Shown: positions 33,842 to 43,796, counted from the first letter of the stretch. The stretch: DNA of 64,000 bases from Pseudodonghicola xiamenensis DSM 18339 (GCF_000429365.1 NZ_AUBS01000004.1:124001-188000); one strand, 5' to 3'. A program made the numbers and translations. Notes: generated from the sequence alone by a model not told the origin.

Positions 33842-35050
33842 TTATCCCAGTGCTGCCGGGGTCGGGACCAAGACAACCGGGCGTGGCCGCCGGGCCTGGA
33901 GCCAGGCCAGCGCCAGCACGATCATCCCGCCGATGGCCAGCGCGGCACCGACCATCCCGGAGGAGGCCCAGCCATAGCCGGCGCCGAGCGCGGCTCCGGC
34001 CAAGAGCGGCCCCAGGGCGTTGGCGGCGTTGAAGGCGGCATGGTTCAGCGCGGCGGCCAGGGTCTGTGCCTCGCCGGCGACATGCATCAGCCGCATTTGC
34101 AGCGGGATCACCAGGCCGGACATCAGCCCCATGCCCAGCACGGCGAGTGCCATCAAGGGCCAATGTCCCATTACGGCGGCGTACAGAAGCGCCATGGCGG
34201 CCATTCCGATCAGCAGCATCAGAGCCGCACCGAATTGCGACCAGGCGGTCAACCGACCGGCGAGATAGCTGCCGGCGGTGGAGCCGATGCCATAGCAGGA
34301 CAAGGCCAGGGGAATGCCCCAGGCCGGTGCCCGGGCGGCGTCGATCATCGCGGCGGAGAGATAGGAGTAGACGGCGAAGATCGCGCCCGAGCCGACGGCT
34401 CCGATGCCCAGCGTCAGCCAGATGGCCGGGTTCGACAGCGCCCGGATTTCGTTCAGCGGGCTGCGGCTGACATCATCTTGCAGCACTGGCGCGGTGCGTC
34501 CGATCGCCAGAGCGCAGAGGCCGGCAATCCCGGCGACGATCACGAAGCTCCAGCGCCAGCCGAACCATTGCCCGACCGCCCCCGCCAGCGGTACGCCGAT
34601 CACATTGGCGACGGTCAGCCCCATCAGCACCTGGGCCACGGCCACGGCCACCGCACCGCGCCGGTTCGGCGACAGTTCGGCGGCGAGCAGCATCGCGACC
34701 CCGAGATAGGCCCCATGCGGCAGGCCGGCGGCGAAGCGTGCGGCGATCAGAAGGCCCAGACTGGGCGCAAAGGCCCCGAGCAGATTGGCGATGCCGAAGA
34801 AGGCGATCAGCAGGATCAAAAGCCGCTTGCGATCCAGTCGGGCGCCCAGAATGGACAGCACCGGCGCACCGACGACGACACCAAGCGCATAGGCGCTGAT
34901 GGCATGACCGGCCTGCGGTTCGCTCACCCCCAGATCACTGGCATAGAACGGCAGCAGGCCCATGGTGGCGAACTCGGTGACACCGATGCCGAAGGCGCCG
35001 ATGGCGAGAGAGAGAATCGTCAGTGACGCCTGACGGTCGGAATGAGCCAT
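33842..35050 (-). CDS. MFS transporter, AraJ/drug-efflux (DHA1) type
   Basis: A 402-aa, 12-TM major facilitator protein. Motif A-like loops are present (GARLDRKRLLILL after TM2), and the N-terminus SLAIGAFGIGVTEFATMGLLP is characteristic of the AraJ/YdhP/ChlR efflux group. PVLSILGARLDRKR and VAQVLMGLTVANVIGVPLAG are further family features. Substrate cannot be read from sequence. ATG 35050 was preferred to an upstream in-frame ATG at 35125 because the first TM begins soon after. It is monocistronic. Confidence 0.9.
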   Translation of the reverse strand: MAHSDRQASLTILSLAIGAFGIGVTEFATMGLLPFYASDLGVSEPQAGHAISAYALGVVVGAPVLSILGARLDRKRLLILLIAFFGIANLLGAFAPSLGLLIAARFAAGLPHGAYLGVAMLLAAELSPNRRGAVAVAVAQVLMGLTVANVIGVPLAGAVGQWFGWRWSFVIVAGIAGLCALAIGRTAPVLQDDVSRSPLNEIRALSNPAIWLTLGIGAVGSGAIFAVYSYLSAAMIDAARAPAWGIPLALSCYGIGSTAGSYLAGRLTAWSQFGAALMLLIGMAAMALLYAAVMGHWPLMALAVLGMGLMSGLVIPLQMRLMHVAGEAQTLAAALNHAAFNAANALGPLLAGAALGAGYGWASSGMVGAALAIGGMIVLALAWLQARRPRPVVLVPTPAALG

Positions 35051-35344
35051 AGCGGTCTCCGAAAGTCTGGGGGCTGTGATGCAGCCGGGGAAAGCAGGTT
35101 GTCGGGGGCACATCTCCGGTCGCAAAATGGCAACCGAAAGTGCCGCGGGAATGCCGCATCGTGGACGTCAATACAATTGCTGGTATCGCAAGGGGGGCAT
35201 GCGAAACCGGCATGGTTTTTGTGATCTGTTCGTTACATCTTTTGGGCTGTGCCGGTGGCGGCATCGGCGCATGGCAAAACGGGCCGCACAAGGCGGCCCG
35301 TCTGGTCATTTCCCAACGATGTCAGCTTGTTGATGCCCGGCCCC
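35051..35344. other. Gap between the MFS gene and pdhC
   Basis: About 290 bp with the MFS promoter on one side and the pdhC terminator at the other. A short frame from 35140 starts MPRECRIVD and looks lipoprotein-like (LLGCAGG). It runs through the terminator into pdhC antisense, so it was not called. Nothing else was recognised. Confidence 0.5.
35276..35301 (-). terminator. Terminator after pdhC
   Basis: The stem ACGGGCCGC (35279-35287) / GCGGCCCGT (35293-35301) with an ACAAG loop, read on the minus strand, is followed by a TTTT run. It lies 44 bp after the pdhC stop. Confidence 0.85.
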
Positions 35345-36655
35345 TCAGGCCAGCATCAACATCGGGTTTTCCAGGTTCTCGACAATCGCCTGCAGCAGTT
35401 GGGCGCCGAGCGCGCCGTCAATCACCCGGTGGTCGACACTGAGCGTTATCGACATCACGGTGGCCACGGTGATCTGGTCATTGGCATCGACCACCGGCTT
35501 CTTGACGCCGGCGCCGACCGCCAGGATCGCCCCGTGCGGCGGGTTGATCACCGCATCGAAATTGTCGATCCCGAACATGCCTAGGTTGGAAATCGCGAAG
35601 CTGCCGCCCTGATATTCATGCGGTGCAAGCTTGCGATCCCGCGCGCGGGTGGCTAGATCCTTCATCTCTGCCGACAGGGCAGAGAGCGATTTCATTTCGG
35701 CATCCTTCAGCACCGGCGTGAACAGCCCGCCGTCGATGGCGACAGCAACCGCCACGTCCGAGGGTTTCAGTTGCAGGATGCGGTCGCCAGCCCAGACCGC
35801 ATTGGCGGTCGGCACGGCTTGCAGCGCCAGGGCGCAGGCCTTGATGATGAAGTCGTTGACGCTGAGCTTGACACCGCGCGGGGCGAGCTGCTTGTTCAGC
35901 TCACCGCGGAATTTCAGCAGCGCGTCGATCTTGATGTCACGGCGCAGATAGAAATGCGGGATCGACTGTTTCGCCTCGGTCAGCCGCGCGGCGATGGTCT
36001 TGCGCATGCCGTCCAGCTTGACCTCTTCGAACTCGCGGCCCTCGTACATCTTCAGCACGGTGTCGGTGGCCGGGCCCATGGACATGGTCGGCGCGGTGGT
36101 GGCCGAGACCGGTGCGGCTGCCGCAGCCGGTGCGGCGGCAGGTTTTGGCGCCGCGCTGGCGCCTTCCACATCGGCCTTGACGATGCGACCATGCGGACCG
36201 GATCCCTTGATCGCGCTCAGATCCAGCCCCTTGTCGGCGGCGATCCGGCGTGCCAGCGGCGAGGCGAAGATACGGCCGCCATCTGCCGCCACCGGGGCAG
36301 CGGGGGCCGCCACAGGTGCGGGCGCCTCGGCAGCCGTGGTTTTCTCAGCCGGTGCAGCGGACGCGGGCGCGGCAGCGGTGGCGGAGGGAGCGGCGATATC
36401 ATCGGCGCTTTCGCCCTCTTCCAGCAGCACCGCGATCGGGGCGTTGACCTTCACCCCCTCGGTGCCTTCCGCCACCAGCAGCTTGCCGACGATACCTTCA
36501 TCGACGGCTTCGAATTCCATCGTCGCCTTGTCGGTTTCGATCTCGGCCAGAAGGTCGCCGGATTGCACCGTGTCGCCTTCCTTGACCAGCCATTTCGCCA
36601 GTGTGCCTTCCTCCATCGTGGGGGAGAGGGCGGGCATCAGAATTTCAGTGGGCAT
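35345..36655 (-). CDS. pdhC: Dihydrolipoamide acetyltransferase (pyruvate dehydrogenase E2)
   Basis: The core of the pyruvate dehydrogenase complex, moving acetyl groups from lipoamide to CoA. The 436-aa protein has one N-terminal lipoyl domain with the lipoylated lysine in [12 protein letters not shown]. An Ala/Pro linker and an E1/E3-binding domain ([19 protein letters not shown]) follow. The C-terminal catalytic domain carries the active-site histidine in [14 protein letters not shown]. It is last in pdhABC, 11 bp after pdhB. Its lipoyl domain is nearly identical to that of PdhB. Confidence 0.96.
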   Translation of the reverse strand: MPTEILMPALSPTMEEGTLAKWLVKEGDTVQSGDLLAEIETDKATMEFEAVDEGIVGKLLVAEGTEGVKVNAPIAVLLEEGESADDIAAPSATAAAPASAAPAEKTTAAEAPAPVAAPAAPVAADGGRIFASPLARRIAADKGLDLSAIKGSGPHGRIVKADVEGASAAPKPAAAPAAAAAPVSATTAPTMSMGPATDTVLKMYEGREFEEVKLDGMRKTIAARLTEAKQSIPHFYLRRDIKIDALLKFRGELNKQLAPRGVKLSVNDFIIKACALALQAVPTANAVWAGDRILQLKPSDVAVAVAIDGGLFTPVLKDAEMKSLSALSAEMKDLATRARDRKLAPHEYQGGSFAISNLGMFGIDNFDAVINPPHGAILAVGAGVKKPVVDANDQITVATVMSITLSVDHRVIDGALGAQLLQAIVENLENPMLMLA

Positions 36656-36666
36656 CGCTCTGCTCC

Positions 36667-38052
36667 TTACCGATAGGTCACTTGCTTGACCGCCTCGATC
36701 ACCTCATCGGTGGTCACCAGCGCCAGCTTTTCCAGATTGGCGGCATAGGGCATCGGCACGTCCTTGCCGGTGCAGTTGATCACCGGGGCATCCAGATAAT
36801 CGAAGGCCTGTTGCATCAGCACCGAAGAGATGTAGCTGCCGACCGATCCCTGCGGCCAGCCTTCCTCGACCGTGACGCAGCGGTTGGTCTTCATCACCGA
36901 CCGGATGATGCTGTCGGTATCCATCGGGCGCAGGGTACGCAGGTCGATCACCTCGGCGTCGATGCCGTCTTCGGCCAGCTTCTCGGCGGCTTCCAGCGCG
37001 AACTGCATGCTGGTGCCGAAGCTGACGATGGTCACATCCTTGCCTTCGCGCCAGATCTTCGCCTTGCCCAGAGGGATGGTGAAATCCTCCAGCACCGGCA
37101 CGTCGAAGCTGTGACCGTAGAGCAGCTCGTTCTCCAGGAAGATCACCGGGTTGGGATCGCGGATGGCACTTTTCAGCAGGCCTTTGGCATCGGCGGCGGA
37201 ATAGGGCATCACCACCTTCAGCCCGGGGATCTGCATGTACCAGGCGGCATAGTCCTGGCTGTGCTGGGCGCCGACGCGGGCCGCCGCGCCATTGGGGCCG
37301 CGGAAGACCATGGGCGAGTCCATCTGTCCGCCGGACATGTAGCGCGTCTTGGCGGCGGAGTTGATGATCTGGTCAATCGCCTGCATGGCGAAGTTGAAGG
37401 TCATGAATTCGACGATCGGTTTCAGCCCGCCGAAGGCGGCACCAACGGCGATACCGGCAAAGCCGTGTTCGGTGATCGGGGTGTCGATCACCCGCTTGGC
37501 GCCGAATTCGTCCAGAAGGCCCTGCGACACCTTGTAGGCGCCCTGATATTCGGCGACTTCCTCGCCCATCAGATAGACGCGGTCATCGGCGCGCATCTCT
37601 TCGGCCATGGCATCGCGCAGGGCTTCGCGCACGGTCTGGGCCTTCATCGGCGTGCCCTCGGGCCAGTCCGGGCTCAAGTCCACCTCGGGCGCCTTGGGGG
37701 CGGCGGGGGCAGGGGCCTCGGCGGCCTCTGTCGCGGCCTTCTCGACCGGAGCAGCCGAAGAGAGCGCGGCAGCGGCCGAGGTGGCGCTGGCGATATCATC
37801 GGCGCTTTCGCCCTCGTCCAGCAGCACTGCGATGGGGGTGTTGACCTTGACCCCCTCGGTGCCCTCGGCGATCAGCAGCTTGCCGACCACGCCTTCGTCC
37901 ACCGCCTCGAATTCCATCGTGGCCTTGTCGGTTTCTATCTCCGCCAGGATATCCCCGGAGGAAACGGTATCGCCCTCTTTCACCAGCCATTTGGCCAGCG
38001 TGCCTTCCTCCATGGTCGGCGACAGGGCGGGCATCAGAATTTCGGTTGCCAT
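36667..38052 (-). CDS. pdhB: Pyruvate dehydrogenase E1 beta subunit with N-terminal lipoyl domain
   Basis: The 461-aa protein fuses a lipoyl domain (residues 1-80, lysine in [12 protein letters not shown]) to a standard E1-beta transketolase-like chain beginning near [17 protein letters not shown]. Conserved E1-beta parts include [35 protein letters not shown] and [13 protein letters not shown]. This fusion is typical of alphaproteobacterial PDH; with E1-alpha it decarboxylates pyruvate using TPP. The lipoyl sequence differs at only about seven positions from that of PdhC. Gap to pdhA is 14 bp. Confidence 0.96.
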   Translation of the reverse strand: MATEILMPALSPTMEEGTLAKWLVKEGDTVSSGDILAEIETDKATMEFEAVDEGVVGKLLIAEGTEGVKVNTPIAVLLDEGESADDIASATSAAAALSSAAPVEKAATEAAEAPAPAAPKAPEVDLSPDWPEGTPMKAQTVREALRDAMAEEMRADDRVYLMGEEVAEYQGAYKVSQGLLDEFGAKRVIDTPITEHGFAGIAVGAAFGGLKPIVEFMTFNFAMQAIDQIINSAAKTRYMSGGQMDSPMVFRGPNGAAARVGAQHSQDYAAWYMQIPGLKVVMPYSAADAKGLLKSAIRDPNPVIFLENELLYGHSFDVPVLEDFTIPLGKAKIWREGKDVTIVSFGTSMQFALEAAEKLAEDGIDAEVIDLRTLRPMDTDSIIRSVMKTNRCVTVEEGWPQGSVGSYISSVLMQQAFDYLDAPVINCTGKDVPMPYAANLEKLALVTTDEVIEAVKQVTYR

Positions 38053-38066
38053 CTTACTTCATCCCC

Positions 38067-39056
38067 TCAGGCGTAGATATCGGTCCAGAGTTCCGACAGC
38101 GCGGGCTCCGGGCTTTCCTTGGCGAAATCGGCGGCCGCGTTGACGACGTCCTTGATCTCCTTGTCGATCGATTTCAGATCGTCTTCACTGGCGTGTCCGC
38201 CGGTCAGCAGAAGCTGGCGCACATGTTCGATGGCGTCGCGTTCTTCACGCATCTTCTGCACTTCTTCCCGGGTCCGGTATTTCGCTGGGTCGGACATCGA
38301 GTGACCGCGATAGCGATAGGTCTTAACCTCCAGGATATAGGGGCCCTTGCCGGCGCGGCAGTGGGCGACGGCCTTCTCTCCGGCCTCCTTCACTGCCAGC
38401 ACGTCCATGCCGTCGACCATCTCGCCGGCGATGCCATAGGCGGCGCCGCGTTCCCAGAAGTCGGGCGACTTGGTGGCGCGCTGCACCGAGGTGCCCATGG
38501 CGTATTGGTTGTTCTCGATCACGAAGACCACCGGCAGATCCCAGAGCTGCGCCATGTTATAGGTCTCGGCGACCTGGCCCTGGTTGGCGGCGCCATCGCC
38601 GAAATAGACGAAGGTAACCCGGTCGTTGCCCTTGTATTTGTCCGAGAAGGCCAGCCCCGCGCCGATCGGCACCTGGGCGCCGACGATGCCGTGGCCGCCG
38701 TAGAAGTGCTTCTCCTTGCTGAACATGTGCATGGAGCCGCCCTTGCCCTTGGAATAGCCGCTTTCGCGTCCGGTCAGCTCGGCCATAACCCCCTTGGGGT
38801 CCATGCCGCAGGCCAGCATGTGGCCGTGGTCGCGATAAGAGGTCACGCGCTTGTCGCCTTCTTCGGCGGCTGCCTCAAGTCCGACGACAACCGCCTCTTG
38901 GCCAATGTACAGGTGGCAGAACCCCCCGATCAGCCCCATGCCGTAAAGCTGGCCGGCCTTTTCCTCGAATCGCCGGATAAGGAGCATTTCGCGGTAAAAG
39001 GACAGAAGCTCTTCTGCGGAAACATTTGGTTTTGCAGAGCTTTTTCGCGTCGCCAT
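38067..39056 (-). CDS. pdhA: Pyruvate dehydrogenase E1 alpha subunit
   Basis: A 329-aa TPP-dependent subunit. The TPP/Mg motif is YFGDGAANQGQVAETYNMAQ. HGIVGAQVPIGAG and the phosphoryl-loop region YRYRGHSMSDPAKYRT are diagnostic of E1-alpha. AGGAGGAAGG lies about 10 nt upstream of ATG 39056. It is the first gene of pdhABC, with an 18-bp palindrome 27-44 bp upstream shared with lpdA, the E3 gene of the same complex. Confidence 0.96.
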   Translation of the reverse strand: MATRKSSAKPNVSAEELLSFYREMLLIRRFEEKAGQLYGMGLIGGFCHLYIGQEAVVVGLEAAAEEGDKRVTSYRDHGHMLACGMDPKGVMAELTGRESGYSKGKGGSMHMFSKEKHFYGGHGIVGAQVPIGAGLAFSDKYKGNDRVTFVYFGDGAANQGQVAETYNMAQLWDLPVVFVIENNQYAMGTSVQRATKSPDFWERGAAYGIAGEMVDGMDVLAVKEAGEKAVAHCRAGKGPYILEVKTYRYRGHSMSDPAKYRTREEVQKMREERDAIEHVRQLLLTGGHASEDDLKSIDKEIKDVVNAAADFAKESPEPALSELWTDIYA

Positions 39057-39082
39057 AGCTGTGGCCTTCCTCCTGAAAAGGA

Positions 39083-39100
39083 TAGTTCAACGTTAAACTA
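39083..39100. promoter_or_regulatory. Putative PDH operator at pdhA
   Basis: TAGTTCAACGTTAAACTA matches the lpdA site TAGTTTAATGTTAAACTA at 16 of 18 positions, and is an imperfect palindrome. It starts 27 bp before the pdhA ATG. The same element at both unlinked promoters of one complex implies a common regulator, not encoded in this window. Confidence 0.7.
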
Positions 39101-39164
39101 TCTATTACAGGATTTCCTGCCCGGTGACGAGGGGATTTTGCCGGCGCGCGCCCGCAGGCTTGGT

Positions 39165-39464
39165 TCAGCGAATTACGATCTCATCGGCGCGCAGCATGCC
39201 GAGGACAGAGCGCGCTTGCTGGTCAAGCAGGTCCATGTCGAGATAATCGTCCGACAGGCGCCGGGTCAGGTTCTCCAACCGGGCGATTTCCTGATTCTGG
39301 CGGTCGAGTTCCTTCTGCAGCCCGTCCTGTTCCGCGAGGATCTCGATCCGGCGAAACAGCCCGTAATCGCCCTGCACGGCAGCGAAGGTGAAATAGGCGC
39401 CGAGCGCAAAGGCGGTTGCGAAGAAGATCAGGGGGCCAAATCCGGGCCGGTTGGAACGGGTCAC
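39165..39464 (-). CDS. Septum formation initiator protein (DivIC/FtsB family)
   Basis: A 99-aa bitopic division protein starting at GTG 39464 (TRSNRPGFGP). One TM helix (LIFFATAFALGAYFTFAAVQ) is followed by a coiled coil (EILAEQDGLQKELDRQNQEIARLE) and a short C-terminal domain (RRLSDDYLDMDLLDQQARSVLGM). FtsB-type proteins join FtsL and FtsQ at the divisome. It lies 108 bp upstream of pdhA on the same strand. Position next to pdhA is usual in this family, where eno often precedes it. Confidence 0.9.
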   Translation of the reverse strand: MTRSNRPGFGPLIFFATAFALGAYFTFAAVQGDYGLFRRIEILAEQDGLQKELDRQNQEIARLENLTRRLSDDYLDMDLLDQQARSVLGMLRADEIVIR

Positions 39465-39704
39465 GATCACTCTGCTTTTCAAATGGGTTGGTCTGCCTGT
39501 GGTGCGCCCTTGAAGACGTCTGATCACACTATGGCACAGGCGATTCGCGGTGTGAATCCCAAATCTTTGCAACAACAGACAAGTGAGGGTGTTGTGTCGC
39601 GCCATCTGGGGTTGCATCCGACGCCCAGGGCGCGCTCACTGTCGGGGCGAGCCAATCCCAGCCAGCAGGGCGGCCTCGTGCCGCCGGCACCGAAGGAGAG
39701 TGAA

Positions 39705-40187
39705 ATGAGCAATACGACCACCAGCCTTGAAAACCTTCAGACGGCACTGTCGATGGAATTGTCGGCGGCGACGCAGTACCTGCTCCATGCCCATGTCCTG
39801 GACGATTGGGGGCTGAACAAACTGGCGGCCAAGATGCGCGAGGAGATGCAGGAAGAACTGGGCCATGCAGGCCGGTTTATCGATCGCATCCTGTTTCTGG
39901 GCGGCGATCCGGTGTTGACGCCGCAGAAGACGCCGGTGCGGGCGAAATCCCTGCAGGAGATGTTCGAGCTGGACAAGGTGGACGAGCGCGACGCCATCGA
40001 CACTTATACCCGCGCTGCGCGCGCGGCTTTCGATGCGGATGACATCGGGTCCCGGGCGCTGTTCGAAGAGATCGTGCTGGATGAGGAGGGGCATTGGGCC
40101 TGGCTCGACCTGCAACTCGACCTGCTGGAGCGGATGGGTGAACCGGCCTTCACCGCAAAATACATGGATGTCGAGGACGAGGACTGA
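39705..40187 (+). CDS. bfr: Bacterioferritin lacking the usual haem methionine
   Basis: A 160-aa iron-storage subunit. All six di-iron ferroxidase ligands are at the E. coli Bfr positions: E18, E51, H54, E94, E127 and H130, with Y25 also conserved. Position 52, the haem-ligating methionine in classical Bfr, is leucine here (EELGHAGRF). So this chain should mineralise iron but not bind the inter-subunit haem in the usual way. It may pair with a second, haem-type Bfr outside the window. CGAAGGAGAG lies before ATG 39705. Divergent from divIC. Confidence 0.93.
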   Translation: MSNTTTSLENLQTALSMELSAATQYLLHAHVLDDWGLNKLAAKMREEMQEELGHAGRFIDRILFLGGDPVLTPQKTPVRAKSLQEMFELDKVDERDAIDTYTRAARAAFDADDIGSRALFEEIVLDEEGHWAWLDLQLDLLERMGEPAFTAKYMDVEDED

Positions 40188-40203
40188 GGCAACTGCCGGG
40201 ATC

Positions 40204-40217
40204 GGGGCCGCGGCCCC
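40204..40217 (+). terminator. GC palindrome after bfr
   Basis: GGGGCCGCGGCCCC is a perfect 14-bp palindrome 17 bp after the bfr stop, followed by CCATTTCC rather than a T run. It is a probable 3'-end hairpin of modest strength. Confidence 0.4.
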
Positions 40218-40307
40218 CATTTCCGTGACAGGAAAATGGATCGGATTTTTCAGGAAATTCCGATCGCCGGGACGATAAGACGGTGCGGTTCTGTCTGCGC
40301 AAAAGCA

Positions 40308-40333
40308 AAGGCCCGGGCAATTGCCCGGGCCTT
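40308..40333. terminator. Bidirectional terminator between bfr and fba
   Basis: AAGGCCCGGGCAA (40308-40320) and its exact complement TTGCCCGGGCCTT (40321-40333) form a perfect 26-bp palindrome. Minus-strand sequence continues TGCTTTTGC. It serves fba, whose stop is at 40356, and backs up bfr. Confidence 0.8.
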
Positions 40334-40355
40334 GTCATGTCGGTTCCGGTCCGGC

Positions 40356-41249
40356 TCAGCCGGCGATCGAGGCGGTGAAGACCGTTTCGACTGTCGCACC
40401 CAGCGTGCCGTCAAAGTCCTCGGCGCTCTGTTGTGCGCTCAGCCCCTCGGTCAGCGCGCGCGAGAAGGAGGCGATCATGCCGGTGTTCTTCGACAGCCGG
40501 TCGTTGGCCTCGGCGCGCGAATAGCCGCCCGACAGCGCCACGACACACATCACGCGGGGATGATCGACCAGCGGTTTGTAGAGGTTGGCAACCTCCGGCA
40601 GGGTCAGCTTCAGCATCACCTGCTTGTCGCCGGGCAGCGCATCCAGGTGCTTTTGCAGCTCGGCCAGCAGGATGGTTTCGGCCTCGGCCTTGTCGGCGAT
40701 GGTGATGGTCACTTCCGGTTCGATGATCGGGGTCAGCCCGTGGGACAGGATCTTTTCGCCGATCTCGAATTGCTGATCGACCACGGCGGCGATGCCCGAG
40801 GGGGAGGCCGCGTCGATGACCGAGCGCATCTTGGTGCCGAAAATGCCCTTGGAGACGGCTTTTTCAAGCAGCTTGTCCAGATCGGGCATCGGTTTCATCA
40901 GCCGCACGCCGTCGGCTTCGTCCGCCAGGCCCTTGTCGACCTTGAGGAAGGGGACAACGCCGCGCTCTTCCCACAGGTAGGTGGCGGTGGGGATGCCGTC
41001 GATCTCGCGGTCCATGGTCATTTCGAACAGGATCGCGCCGATGATCTTGTCGCCGGTAAAGGCGGGCGACTTGATGATGCGCGAGCGCATCGCGTGGATC
41101 AGGTCGAACATTTCGGCTTCCGATCCATAGGCATCCTCTTCAATCCCGTAGAGCTTGAGCGCCTTGGGGGTGGAGCCGCCGCTCTGGTCGAGGGCCGCAA
41201 TAAAGCCCTGAGCCGCGCGAATCTGTTCGGTTTGCTTTTCTTTCGACAT
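40356..41249 (-). CDS. fba: Class I fructose-bisphosphate aldolase
   Basis: A 297-aa Schiff-base aldolase that interconverts fructose 1,6-bisphosphate and triose phosphates. The sequence [38 protein letters not shown] and the Schiff-base lysine region [11 protein letters not shown] identify class I, not the metal-dependent class [17 protein letters not shown] is the phosphate loop. It is on the same strand as pgk with a 154-bp gap containing hairpins, so the two are probably separate units of lower glycolysis/gluconeogenesis. Confidence 0.94.
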   Translation of the reverse strand: MSKEKQTEQIRAAQGFIAALDQSGGSTPKALKLYGIEEDAYGSEAEMFDLIHAMRSRIIKSPAFTGDKIIGAILFEMTMDREIDGIPTATYLWEERGVVPFLKVDKGLADEADGVRLMKPMPDLDKLLEKAVSKGIFGTKMRSVIDAASPSGIAAVVDQQFEIGEKILSHGLTPIIEPEVTITIADKAEAETILLAELQKHLDALPGDKQVMLKLTLPEVANLYKPLVDHPRVMCVVALSGGYSRAEANDRLSKNTGMIASFSRALTEGLSAQQSAEDFDGTLGATVETVFTASIAG

Positions 41250-41364
41250 ATGGTTTTCCGCCCAAATTGACTGTGATTTCGTAGGTATGGGGAGGCGCCC
41301 CGTTCCTCTTGTGCATAGGCAAGAGGGCGCCTTGTTGCAACGGGTTTGCGTGGCTCGGGCCCGG

Positions 41365-41384
41365 GCTCCCGCGGCCGCGGGAGC
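41365..41384 (-). terminator. 20-bp palindrome after pgk
   Basis: GCTCCCGCGGCCGCGGGAGC is a perfect palindrome 20 bp after the pgk stop. It lacks a T run on the minus strand. A second, bulged hairpin with arms at 41294-41299 and 41326-41331 follows. Together they probably end most pgk transcripts before fba. Confidence 0.5.
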
Positions 41385-41403
41385 AGAGCCCCCGTCCGGT
41401 GGA

Positions 41404-42597
41404 TTATTTGTGGTTCAGTGCGGCCACGCCGGGCAGGGTCTTGCCTTCCATCCATTCCAAGAAGGCGCCGCCGGCGGTGGAAATATAGGTGAAATCGGCG
41501 GTTGCGCCGGCCTGGTTGAGCGCCGCGACGGTGTCACCGCCGCCCGCGACCGTGACCAGGCGGCCGGCGCGGGTCAGCTCGGCGGCTTTCTGCGCAGCGG
41601 CATTGGTGGCCTCGTCAAAGGGCTCGATCTCGAAGGCGCCAAGCGGGCCGTTCCAGATCAGCGTCTTGGCCTCCTCCAGCACCTGGGCGATCTCGGCCAC
41701 GGTTTCGGGGCCGGCGTCCAGGATCATCGCGTCAGAGGGGCAGGCGGTGACCGGCAGGGTTTCATGCGCGGCGCCGGCCTTGAATTCGCGGGCGATGACG
41801 ATGTCCTTCGGCAGCAGGATATGACAGCCGGTCTTTTCCGCCTTGGCCAGGATATCGGCGGCGATCGGGGTCATGTCGCGTTCGCACAGCGATTTGCCGA
41901 TGTCGATGCCCTGGGCGGCGAGGAAGGTATTGGCCATACCGCCGCCGATGATCAGGTGATCGACCTTTTCGACCAGATTGCCCAGAAGCTCCAGCTTGGT
42001 CGATACCTTGGCGCCGCCGACGAGGGCCACCAGCGGCCGCTGCGGTTCGCCAAGCGCCGCCTCCAGTGCCTCCAGCTCGGCCTGCATCAGGCGACCGGCG
42101 CAGGAGGGCATCAGCATCGCCACCCCTTCGGTCGAGGCATGTGCCCGGTGCGCGGCCGAAAAGGCATCGTTGCAGTAGATATCGGCCAGTTCGGCCAGCT
42201 CTGCCGCCAGGTCGGGGCAGTTCTTTTCCTCGCCGGGGTGGAAGCGGGTGTTTTCCAGGATAAGGATGGCGCCATCTTCAAGCGCACCGACGGCGGCACG
42301 GGCGGCAGGGCCGCGGCAATCGGCGCAAAAGCTCACCGGAGCGTCGAAGGCGTTCTCCAGAGCCGGGATCAAATGCAGCAGTGACATCTCGGGGATATGC
42401 TGGCCCTTGGGGCGGCCGAAATGCGCCAGCAGGATCGGCCTGCCTCCGGCCCGCATGATATCTTTCAGGGTCGGGCTCAGGCGGCGGATCCGTGTGTCGT
42501 CGGTGACGGCCCCGTCTTCGATCGGCACATTGATATCAACACGGACCAGCACCCGCTTTCCGGCAAGTTCCATGTCATCCAGAGTATTCCAGCGCAT
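41404..42597 (-). CDS. pgk: Phosphoglycerate kinase
   Basis: A 397-aa glycolytic kinase forming ATP and 3-phosphoglycerate. Signature [15 protein letters not shown] is near the N-terminus. The substrate motifs [10 protein letters not shown] and [12 protein letters not shown], the hinge [11 protein letters not shown] and the nucleotide site [13 protein letters not shown] are all intact. ATG 42597 ([14 protein letters not shown]) was chosen over the in-frame ATG at 42663, which adds 22 non-homologous residues; GGGAT lies just upstream. Confidence 0.95.
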   Translation of the reverse strand: MRWNTLDDMELAGKRVLVRVDINVPIEDGAVTDDTRIRRLSPTLKDIMRAGGRPILLAHFGRPKGQHIPEMSLLHLIPALENAFDAPVSFCADCRGPAARAAVGALEDGAILILENTRFHPGEEKNCPDLAAELAELADIYCNDAFSAAHRAHASTEGVAMLMPSCAGRLMQAELEALEAALGEPQRPLVALVGGAKVSTKLELLGNLVEKVDHLIIGGGMANTFLAAQGIDIGKSLCERDMTPIAADILAKAEKTGCHILLPKDIVIAREFKAGAAHETLPVTACPSDAMILDAGPETVAEIAQVLEEAKTLIWNGPLGAFEIEPFDEATNAAAQKAAELTRAGRLVTVAGGGDTVAALNQAGATADFTYISTAGGAFLEWMEGKTLPGVAALNHK

Positions 42598-42730
42598 CTT
42601 ACATCCCAAAATCAGTTGGCGATAATCCGGCTGTTGTTTCCCCGCATTTGCCCCGTTCGTCAATGCGTCACTTGGCTTTCCGGCCCGCTGCTCTTAGGTA
42701 TCTTGTCAATTGCTTATCGAGGAGCGGAAA

Positions 42731-43246
42731 ATGGCCGAAATCAAGGATCCCGAAAACACCATCCTGATCGAACTGAAGGATGGCACCGTGGTGATCGAGC
42801 TTTTGCCCGATGTGGCGCCGAAGCATTCCGAACGGATGAAAGAGCTGGCCCGCGCCGGCGCTTATGACAATGTCGCCTTTCACCGGGTGATCGACGGTTT
42901 CATGGCGCAGACCGGCGACGTGAAAAACGGCAATATGGAAAACGACTTCAACCTGCGCATGGCGGGCACCGGCGGCTCTGACCTGCCCGACCTGCCGGCA
43001 GAGTTCTCGCGTCTGCCGCATGATCGCGGCACCCTGGGCGCGGCGCGCAGCCAGAACCCGAATTCGGCGAATTCGCAGTTCTTCATCAACTTCAAGGACA
43101 ACCACTTCCTGAACGGCCAGTATACCGTTTATGGCCGGGTGATCGACGGCATGGGCTTTGTCGATGCCATCGTGCGGGGCGAGCCGCCGGCACAGCCCGA
43201 TCGCATGATCAGCGTCAAGGTCGCTGCGGATGTCTCCGATGCGTAA
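42731..43246 (+). CDS. ppiB: Cytoplasmic cyclophilin-type peptidyl-prolyl isomerase
   Basis: A 171-aa PPIase without signal peptide. Catalytic and binding-site residues are in AFHRVIDGFMAQTGD, and NSANSQFFINF is the second cyclophilin signature. The insert NGNMENDFNLRMAG is typical of alphaproteobacterial PpiB. GAGGAGCGG precedes ATG 42731. It overlaps the next cyclophilin gene by 8 bp. Confidence 0.94.
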   Translation: MAEIKDPENTILIELKDGTVVIELLPDVAPKHSERMKELARAGAYDNVAFHRVIDGFMAQTGDVKNGNMENDFNLRMAGTGGSDLPDLPAEFSRLPHDRGTLGAARSQNPNSANSQFFINFKDNHFLNGQYTVYGRVIDGMGFVDAIVRGEPPAQPDRMISVKVAADVSDA

Positions 43247-43796
43247 GCTGGCGCTTTCTGCGGCCCTGGCCGCGTTGGTGGCGGGCCCGGCGCTCGCCAC
43301 CGAGCTGACCATCGAGATCGCAGGCGAGGGGGCCAATGGCACCGTCGTGATCGACATGGCGGATGATGTGGCGCCGAACCATGTGGCGCAGATCGCCAAG
43401 CTGGCGAAAGAGGGCGCTTATGATGGCGTAGTCTTTCACCGGGTGATCGACGGCTTCATGGCGCAGACCGGCGATGTGCAGTTCGGCAAGCTTGGCGGTG
43501 ACATGCGGCGTGCCGGCACGGGCGGCTCCGAGCTGCCCGATCTGAAGGCGGAGTTCTCGGACAAGCCCTTCGATCGCGGCGTGGTCGGCATGGCGCGGGC
43601 GCAGAGCCCCGACAGCGCCAATTCGCAGTTCTTCATCATGTTCGAGCCGGGGTATTTCCTGAACGGCCAGTACACCGTGGTGGGACATGTGACCAAGGGC
43701 ATGGATGTGGTTGATCAGATCAAGCGCGGCACCGGGCCGAACGGCGCCGTGATCGGCAAGCCCGACGTGATGACCAAGGTCACGGTCAGCGAATGA
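43239..43796 (+). CDS. Periplasmic cyclophilin-type peptidyl-prolyl isomerase
   Basis: A 185-aa paralogue of the gene before it, with a signal peptide (MRKLALSAALAALVAGPALA) instead of a cytoplasmic N-terminus. Active-site region VFHRVIDGFMAQTGDVQ and NSANSQFFIMF are shared with the upstream copy. ATG 43239 starts the signal peptide directly; ATG 43230 would add SPM and is equally in frame. It overlaps ppiB by 8 bp and the following DUF4336 gene by 4 bp, so the three are one transcript. Confidence 0.93.
   Translation: MRKLALSAALAALVAGPALATELTIEIAGEGANGTVVIDMADDVAPNHVAQIAKLAKEGAYDGVVFHRVIDGFMAQTGDVQFGKLGGDMRRAGTGGSELPDLKAEFSDKPFDRGVVGMARAQSPDSANSQFFIMFEPGYFLNGQYTVVGHVTKGMDVVDQIKRGTGPNGAVIGKPDVMTKVTVSE

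Noticed and set aside
35140..35442. Possible small lipoprotein (LLGCAGG) between the MFS gene and pdhC
   Set aside because: The frame runs through the pdhC terminator and into pdhC antisense, and the basic, low-complexity remainder does not resemble a lipoprotein.
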